Shown piece after piece: positions 1-4,479 of a stretch of DNA of 6,576 nucleotides. Below the pieces are notes generated by a model, which worked only from the letters and a program-made list of their open reading frames with translations, ran no database searches and was not told where the DNA came from. Where the stretch lies: assembly GCA_018646565.1 (NCBI GenBank), contig JABGUO010000406.1, forward strand, positions 1-6,576, written 5' to 3'. Origin of the DNA: Opitutia bacterium. Its GTDB lineage: Bacteria > Verrucomicrobiota > Verrucomicrobiia > Opitutales > Seribacteraceae. The position numbers and the translations under genes were made by a program. Position 1 is the stretch's first letter, and each line of letters opens with the position of its first letter.

Positions 1-2
1 CT

Positions 3-1196
3 CGTGGGCAGGTTCGCCAGGAATCTGTTCTGAATCTCGATCTTCCCTCCACTTTTCTTTCGTGGGCAGGGGTCGAAATTCCGAAAAGATATCAGGGTAA
101 AACTTTTAAAAGATTAATTTCAGATCCAATATCATCAGCTTGGCGTAAATATACATTTCACGAGCACTTTGCGGTTCGGCATCGAATTCCTGCATTCGAA
201 GGAATGCGTGGGGAACGATTCAAATATGTCCGCTATGTGGATGAAAAAAATTACGAATTTTTGCATGATTTGAAAAATGATCCAAATGAACTGATCAACC
301 TGGCAAGCAATCCCAAATATACAAAAAACCTTAAAGAAATGAGGGGATTGACGGATCAACGAGTTAAGGAATTGGGAGGTCCCTTATCTCCGGTGAAAGG
401 ACCTCTTTCCAAGTCGACCGATCCACATCCGGTTTCTGCTGCCAAGGTTGCGAACCGACCAGGTGAGGACGGTTTTGCCAGTCTGATTACTCCCGGGAAC
501 CGAATGCGAAATTGGTCTGGGGATTCAAAATACTGGTCCAAAAAAGATGGATTACTCATTGGCCAAACGGATGGAACATTGAAGATGAATCGTTTTCTTA
601 CCTGGAAAGTAGCCACCGTTCAAAACTTCGACCTTCGGGTTAATGTGCGTATTTCCCAAAGCGGAAACAGTGGTATTCATTATCGTGCCATGTCCCGCCC
701 TGACCTCGGGTTGGATGTGGTCACCGGATACCAATGCGACATTGTGGCCGGCGGGTCACGGTATAATGGCCAGCTCCACGAGGAAGGGGGGAGGAAAATT
801 CTCGCACACGCCGGGGAGAAAGTGGTGGCAGATCCGCTAGGCGGGCAGTGGGTCACCGGTACTTTTGAAGTTCGGGAATTTGAATCCGGGAAATGGCATG
901 AATATCGAATATTGGCCGAGGGCAACCGAATGCGTCAATGGATTAACGGTCACCCAACCGCCGACCTAATTGACATGAACGAGAAGGCCCGCGATACTGA
1001 GGGGGTCCTTGCTCTACAGGTACATAAGGGCCCACCTATGACTATTGAATTTAAGGAAATGCGAATCAAGCACCTTCCCGATGATCTCCCCATGTTACAA
1101 TTAAAAGATCATCGCATTCCAACCGGTTCTTTAGGAGTGCGCCCGCAGGGGAAACTACCTGAAAATTGGAAGCCCCCGGTTTATCGGGTGAGATAA
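3..1196 (+). CDS. Sulfatase (C-terminal part) fused to a DUF1080 / 3-keto-disaccharide hydrolase-like domain; 5' end cut by window edge
   Basis: The frame is open from the left edge, so the Met at 204 is internal and the gene starts outside the window; 397 residues are visible. Window residues 1-122 look like the C-terminal end of an arylsulfatase-type enzyme: a stretch around VLNLDLPSTFLSWAGVEIP followed by QGKTF, then FHEH, then a MRGERFKYVRYV segment and FLHDLKNDPNELINLASNP, the usual 'R-x-KY ... YDL-x-DP-E-x-NLA' ending. The catalytic Cys/Ser motif lies upstream and cannot be checked. Residues about 157-358 (nt 471-1076) match DUF1080 (PF06439): GNSGIHYR, GYQCDI, GQLHEEGG, then WHEYRI, GN, WINGHPT and LALQVHKGP, a concanavalin-like beta-sandwich fold. 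Family knowledge: sulfatases remove sulfate esters, and characterised PF06439 members hydrolyse 3-keto-glycosides. A periplasmic or outer location is likely, but the signal peptide is not visible. The next gene begins at the base after its TAA stop. The domain calls are firm; the substrate is unknown. Confidence 0.9.
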   Translation, partial: RGQVRQESVLNLDLPSTFLSWAGVEIPKRYQGKTFKRLISDPISSAWRKYTFHEHFAVRHRIPAFEGMRGERFKYVRYVDEKNYEFLHDLKNDPNELINLASNPKYTKNLKEMRGLTDQRVKELGGPLSPVKGPLSKSTDPHPVSAAKVANRPGEDGFASLITPGNRMRNWSGDSKYWSKKDGLLIGQTDGTLKMNRFLTWKVATVQNFDLRVNVRISQSGNSGIHYRAMSRPDLGLDVVTGYQCDIVAGGSRYNGQLHEEGGRKILAHAGEKVVADPLGGQWVTGTFEVREFESGKWHEYRILAEGNRMRQWINGHPTADLIDMNEKARDTEGVLALQVHKGPPMTIEFKEMRIKHLPDDLPMLQLKDHRIPTGSLGVRPQGKLPENWKPPVYRVR

Positions 1197-1370
1197 ATGT
1201 TTTTTTCAGGAAGAACTTGGTTAATCATTATTCTTCTATCTATAATTCTAGGTATTGGGATTAGAAGACATTTAAAATTTCGTTCCGCGTACGAACAATT
1301 TGAAACAAACTCAACCCTCCCACCGGGGATAGATGTCGAGTCCATTATCCAAGAAGCTGAATCCCAATGA
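1197..1370 (+). CDS. Small single-pass membrane protein, 57 residues, function unknown
   Basis: This short frame has an ATG directly after the TAA of the sulfatase-DUF1080 gene, and its TGA overlaps the ATG of the DUF983 gene (ATGA at 1367-1370). A GGTGAG sequence about 5 bases upstream is a partial Shine-Dalgarno match. The protein begins MFFSGRTW and has one hydrophobic helix (about residues 8-22, rich in Ile and Leu), then a basic cluster (RRHLKFR). It ends in a polar, acidic tail with a Pro-Pro-Gly turn (residues 41-43). The basic cluster after the helix suggests the C-terminus faces the cytoplasm. No known family is recognised. The tight abutment and overlap argue for a real, translationally coupled gene rather than chance, but its shortness leaves doubt. 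It could be a partner of the DUF983 protein. Confidence 0.6.
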   Translation: MFFSGRTWLIIILLSIILGIGIRRHLKFRSAYEQFETNSTLPPGIDVESIIQEAESQ

Positions 1371-1735
1371 AAACAGAATATTTTTTTAGAACACTTCGAA
1401 ATCGTTGCCCCAGGTGTAATGAAGGAGCAGTGTTAGGAACTCTTTTCCATCGACATGATAAATGTTCAAACTGTGATCTTGCGTTCAGTAGGGAGGACGG
1501 ATTTTTTATCGGTGGAATTCCGATTAGCTATGGATTAATTTGTGGACTTTGGATCATTCCGATTTTGGTTGCTTGGTTATTGGAATGGGTGCCGACTGAC
1601 TGGATGATTGGCCTTAGCTTCTGCGGAGCAATCAGTTTGCCTTTATTAACTTACCGATACAGTCAATGCTTATGGCTTGGCTTATATTTCACTTTCGCTG
1701 AACATGAAATGCCAATTGCAAGAAAGTCCGAATAA
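1367..1735 (+). CDS. DUF983 family zinc-ribbon membrane protein
   Basis: The 122-residue protein fits DUF983 (PF06170). The N-terminal cytoplasmic part carries two Cys pairs, CPRC (Cys14, Cys17) and CSNC (Cys33, Cys36), spaced as a zinc ribbon with the typical RCPRCNEG opening. The family's DG-x-x motif follows (EDGFFIGG, residues 43-50). Two hydrophobic segments follow, about residues 52-74 and 79-96, and then a short tail containing RYSQCLWLGLYF. The length is normal for the family. The biochemical role of DUF983 is not established. The start at 1367 is preferred because it overlaps the stop of the small membrane gene, implying translational coupling; there is no strong Shine-Dalgarno motif, so reinitiation is plausible. 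It probably shares a transcript with the two genes upstream. Confidence 0.9.
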   Translation: MKTEYFFRTLRNRCPRCNEGAVLGTLFHRHDKCSNCDLAFSREDGFFIGGIPISYGLICGLWIIPILVAWLLEWVPTDWMIGLSFCGAISLPLLTYRYSQCLWLGLYFTFAEHEMPIARKSE

Positions 1736-1833
1736 GTAATGTTTTCGGAAACAATTTAATTTTCCATGACATTACCATTGATAATATCAGGCAAAAACTT
1801 TCTGATGTACCAAAGTCAACCACTTCCACTATT
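1736..1833 (+). promoter_or_regulatory. 98-bp spacer before the SHD1 gene with possible promoter and small palindrome
   Basis: The spacer holds a perfect palindrome with a one-base centre, TGATAATATCA (1779-1789). It overlaps a candidate -35 box, TTGATA (1778-1783); 17 bases further is TCTGAT (1801-1806), a 4/6 match to a sigma70 -10 box. A second, weaker inverted pair, ATCAG (1786-1790) and CTGAT (1802-1806), surrounds the spacer. The 25 bases before the ATG at 1834 contain no Shine-Dalgarno sequence. An operator overlapping a promoter is one reading; AT-rich chance is another. PVC bacteria may not follow the E. coli consensus. Confidence 0.25.
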
Positions 1834-3633
1834 ATGAAATCCTCCTATCATAAACTTACTTTTTTCCTGTTCACATTCTGCCTGAGTTCCCTATTAGGGC
1901 AAGAGTCAGCTGAATTACATCCGTGGACCGATTTGAATGGCCGAACTTTACAGGCGAAATTTATCAAAGGTAACAATGTTAGCGTTACGATTGAATGGAA
2001 TGGAAAACATTTTGATTTGCCCATGGATACTCTCAGTGATCAATCGAAGGCTTTGGCCGAAAAGTTTATGCTAAAGAGTGCTGGTTCAGAAAAAGTTGAT
2101 GCTGATTTTCAGCAGTGGAAAGACACTTCAGGTCGAACCATTCAGGCGAAATTTATCAAGTCGGATAAATTAACTGTCACATTGAATTGGAACGGTAAGA
2201 ATACCGTTCTGCCATTATCCATGTTTGATCAGGAATCTCAAATTATGGCCGCCAAGTTACAAAGCGATAAAACAAGTAATTCCGTTGCATCCAATAGCAA
2301 CCCGGTCATCAAAGTCGATTTGGAGGGAGAGCTTAGTCTACTTGCCGAATATCCATGGGCCAACTCGGCGGGTAAAACCGTAAGTGGACGTTTTCTTGAT
2401 GTAAGCAAGGATGATCTGAAATTATCCATCAATCGTGGAACCAGGGAGGTTTCTATTCCCTTAGCTTCCCTTGGTAAAGAGTCGCAGAGTTTAGCTCAGA
2501 AACTTAAAATTATGCAAGTTAAGGCTCAAAAGGCGGGAGCAACCTTGGCCAAAAAAAGAAAAACGATGAAGGTGCCTGCAGTAACAGATGCAGACCTCGA
2601 AATTGAGCACGAATTTAAGGATGTAGAAGGCCGAACCGTAAAAGCTCAGTTCATAGATGCCGATGACCTATCTGTTTCGGTAGTGATTAGAACGATTTCA
2701 AAAAATGCAATTCCATTATCCTGGGATAAATTCGATTCAGATTCCATTGCCAAGCTGGAAGCGTTACGTAGGAAAAAACTAGAAGTTTCGTCTAGGAAGC
2801 CCAAAATTATTTCCGCTAAAGGCAACCGGTTGTCTTATTATGGAAATGGGAAGTATAAGGATTACAACACCGTTTATGAAGGTGATTCCTATACTATAGG
2901 ATTGCCATATAGTGGTGGTGGATTGCATGTGTGGATTAATCCGGGTGCTGATAAACTTCCAGATTCTGCCAAAGGTAATCCGCTCGGTTTGAGAAGAATG
3001 ACAATTGGGTTTATTTCGCAATATGTGGACAGATCAGATGGGAAGCGTGCGAGAAGGAGAACTCGAAAGATCACCAGTTTTGATTCCTCGCCCGAACCTT
3101 CACTAGATCGTGAAAAAATTACCCTAACGGGCAAGTATGAGAACGGGGGAACATTCGAATACAATATGGAAGTGAATCGTAACGGAATGCAGTTCTGGTC
3201 AAGGATTAAAGATCCTGCTGGAGAAGAATGGCCAACTTCCACAAGAGTAAGTGTTGGCCTTCATGGAGTTGTGCCAAATGTTAAGGATTTACCAATGAGT
3301 GCGATTAAACCACAAATCGGTGATGGTGCATTTTACATGACTCCTACTGAAGGAAAGCGAATAAAACTTCCTTTCGATAAAAAATGGATCGATCTTAAAA
3401 TACCTAGAGGTGCTTTATCATCTCTTAAAGGAGTGGAGGTCATGGGAACCCCCTATTATCATTTTAAATTCAATATTTCTCCTAATAACGGAAAGGATAT
3501 GAATTTTAATTATTCTAAAGGATATGGCGGAACTTTCCCATTCCAAGGCATTAACTTAGACTATTCTTCCAAAGAGAAAAATACCGAAGTGCCCCGGAGT
3601 CGAAGCCTGAAGGTTTCTGTTACCAAAAAATAA
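1834..3633 (+). CDS. Secreted protein with four SHD1-like repeats and an unrecognised beta-rich C-terminal domain
   Basis: The 599-residue protein opens with a signal peptide: Lys2/Lys7, then a hydrophobic stretch LTFFLFTFCLSSLLG (8-22), with likely cleavage near Gly22-Gln23, so it is exported. Four repeats of about 50 residues follow, at about 29-80, 91-142, 170-224 and 257-312. Each has the pattern W/F-x-D-x-x-G-R-T-x-x-A-x-F-I, a beta strand, then IPL or LPM and a helix such as KALAEKF. This fits the SHD1 (SLA1 homology domain 1, PF03983) type, which is frequent in secreted PVC proteins. Repeats 1 and 2 share 17 identical bases (1951-1967 and 2143-2159), so they are likely a recent duplication. 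A Lys/Ala-rich linker (225-250) lies before repeat 4. Residues about 320-599 form a Gly/aromatic-rich, probably beta-sandwich region that I do not recognise, with an Arg-rich patch (GKRARRRTRK, 403-412). No catalytic motif is evident; binding of a surface polymer or protein is possible. The stop lies 3 bp from the convergent epimerase gene. Confidence 0.85.
   Translation: MKSSYHKLTFFLFTFCLSSLLGQESAELHPWTDLNGRTLQAKFIKGNNVSVTIEWNGKHFDLPMDTLSDQSKALAEKFMLKSAGSEKVDADFQQWKDTSGRTIQAKFIKSDKLTVTLNWNGKNTVLPLSMFDQESQIMAAKLQSDKTSNSVASNSNPVIKVDLEGELSLLAEYPWANSAGKTVSGRFLDVSKDDLKLSINRGTREVSIPLASLGKESQSLAQKLKIMQVKAQKAGATLAKKRKTMKVPAVTDADLEIEHEFKDVEGRTVKAQFIDADDLSVSVVIRTISKNAIPLSWDKFDSDSIAKLEALRRKKLEVSSRKPKIISAKGNRLSYYGNGKYKDYNTVYEGDSYTIGLPYSGGGLHVWINPGADKLPDSAKGNPLGLRRMTIGFISQYVDRSDGKRARRRTRKITSFDSSPEPSLDREKITLTGKYENGGTFEYNMEVNRNGMQFWSRIKDPAGEEWPTSTRVSVGLHGVVPNVKDLPMSAIKPQIGDGAFYMTPTEGKRIKLPFDKKWIDLKIPRGALSSLKGVEVMGTPYYHFKFNISPNNGKDMNFNYSKGYGGTFPFQGINLDYSSKEKNTEVPRSRSLKVSVTKK
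1918..2769 (+). repeat. Four tandem SHD1-like coding repeats
   Basis: Four diverged coding units lie inside the secreted protein gene. The anchors are HPWTDLNGRTLQAKFI, QQWKDTSGRTIQAKFI, YPWANSAGKTVSGRFL and HEFKDVEGRTVKAQFI. The first two are closest at DNA level, with a shared 17-base block 192 bp (64 codons) apart; units 3 and 4 are older. Each unit ends with a PL/PM-x-x-L-x-x-x-S-type strand-helix. Confidence 0.7.
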
Positions 3634-3636
3634 GCT

Positions 3637-4452
3637 TCAGTCCGAAAAGCTGGACTGTAAATTTTTCAGGCTGATTCGGGCACAATCTTCGGGGGTGGGG
3701 TAGTAGTCAAAGGGTTCAACCGATACCCAACCATCGTAGTTAATTTCCTTTAAGACTTTTGCTACCGAATCGAGATCGGTCGGGCCCTGTCCCGGGCCGC
3801 GGTGGTTGACGTCATTACCATGAAAGTGGGCCACTTCCCAACGGTGATCATAAATGGTCGCAATCGTTCCAGCCTGTTCGTGGGCCATGGCTTTCATGTC
3901 GAGGTGCATCCGGCAGGCGGGTTGGTTGACTGCGGTGATGAACCTTCGGGCTTCGGTACAGGAGGAAAGAAAACTGGTTTCTGCTGGGGAGAGGGGTTCA
4001 ACAGCAAGGGTGACTCCCATCTCGCCTGCAAGTTCGCAGACTTCACGAATGATTTCAACTGCCCGGGCAAAAGCATCTTCGTAAACCGTTCCATGTTCGA
4101 GGTTGCGTTGTTGAGGGCTGCCAAGAACCATAATCGTTCCTCCCATTTGTGCGGTCAGTCGGGTAAGTTTTTTGAGGTAGTCACACGCGGCCCGCCTCAT
4201 TCCTTCATCGGAATGAGTTATATGTAAACCCTCTGTTTTGGCCATTAACCAATGGAGGCCGACAATCTCTATGCCGGCTGAATTGGCGGCATTAACACAG
4301 CGCTCGGCATCACTTTCGTTTATTTCGAGAGGGTTTTCTTTGAGGGTGAATGGTGCAATTTCAACCCCTTGGTATCCAATTTCAGCTATTTTGGAAAAGC
4401 CGTCTTCGATTGATAAACCCTGGAGTACTTCGTTGCATAGAGCGAATTTCAT
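3637..4452 (-). CDS. Sugar phosphate isomerase/epimerase, xylose isomerase-like TIM barrel (AP_endonuc_2 family)
   Basis: The 271-residue protein has the length and order of a single-domain xylose isomerase-like TIM barrel (PF01261). Visible elements: IGYQGVEIAPF (25-35) on the early strands, EIVGLHWLM with GLHITH (62-80), and GGTIMVLGSPQQR (104-116). The four expected metal ligands are present: Glu152 (in VEPL), Asp185 (HLDMKAM), His211 (HFHGND) and Glu246 (VSVEPFDY). This Glu-Asp-His-Glu pattern is that of D-tagatose 3-epimerase-type enzymes; Arg218 near GPGQG is also where a substrate-phosphate or hydroxyl contact is usual. There is no signal peptide, so it is cytoplasmic. The likely reaction is a divalent-metal (Mn or Mg) dependent keto/aldose isomerisation or C3 epimerisation; the substrate is not predictable. 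It starts 27 bp downstream of the DUF6807 gene, so co-transcription is likely. No Shine-Dalgarno motif is seen upstream of the ATG. Confidence 0.9.
   Translation of the reverse strand: MKFALCNEVLQGLSIEDGFSKIAEIGYQGVEIAPFTLKENPLEINESDAERCVNAANSAGIEIVGLHWLMAKTEGLHITHSDEGMRRAACDYLKKLTRLTAQMGGTIMVLGSPQQRNLEHGTVYEDAFARAVEIIREVCELAGEMGVTLAVEPLSPAETSFLSSCTEARRFITAVNQPACRMHLDMKAMAHEQAGTIATIYDHRWEVAHFHGNDVNHRGPGQGPTDLDSVAKVLKEINYDGWVSVEPFDYYPTPEDCARISLKNLQSSFSD
3638..3666. terminator. Putative bidirectional intrinsic terminator between convergent genes
   Basis: CAGTCC (3638-3643) and GGACTG (3652-3657) form a perfect 6-bp stem with an 8-base loop; a G-U pair could extend it by one. On the + strand it is followed by TAAATTTTT (3658-3666). 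On the - strand the stem is followed, after a short gap, by six T (complement of 3625-3630). It would serve both convergent units. The hairpin overlaps the last codons and stop of the epimerase gene. The stem is short and the T tracts are slightly offset, so efficiency is uncertain. Confidence 0.5.
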
Positions 4453-4479
4453 AAACTTAATTGTGGGAGGATTAATATA

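Noticed and set aside
2..70. 11-base direct repeat TCGTGGGCAGG at 2-12 and 60-70
   Set aside because: The copies are in different reading frames within one coding sequence, 58 bp apart, and the flanks do not match; likely chance.
204..206. ATG as the start of a separate DUF1080 gene
   Set aside because: The frame is open from position 3 and the upstream residues read as the sulfatase C-terminal region, so this Met is internal.
1741..1752. GTTTTCGGAAAC hairpin after the DUF983 gene as a terminator
   Set aside because: The stem is only about four mostly A-T pairs, and the following tract is A/T mixed rather than a T run; too weak to call.
2889..3242. 117-codon open frame on the - strand inside the SHD1 gene
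   Set aside because: It is antisense to a signal-peptide-bearing gene, with no recognisable domain and no plausible start context.
3802..4227. 141-codon open frame on the + strand inside the epimerase gene
   Set aside because: It lies antisense to a clearly conserved TIM-barrel gene with all metal ligands, and its translation resembles no family; it is a frame shadow.
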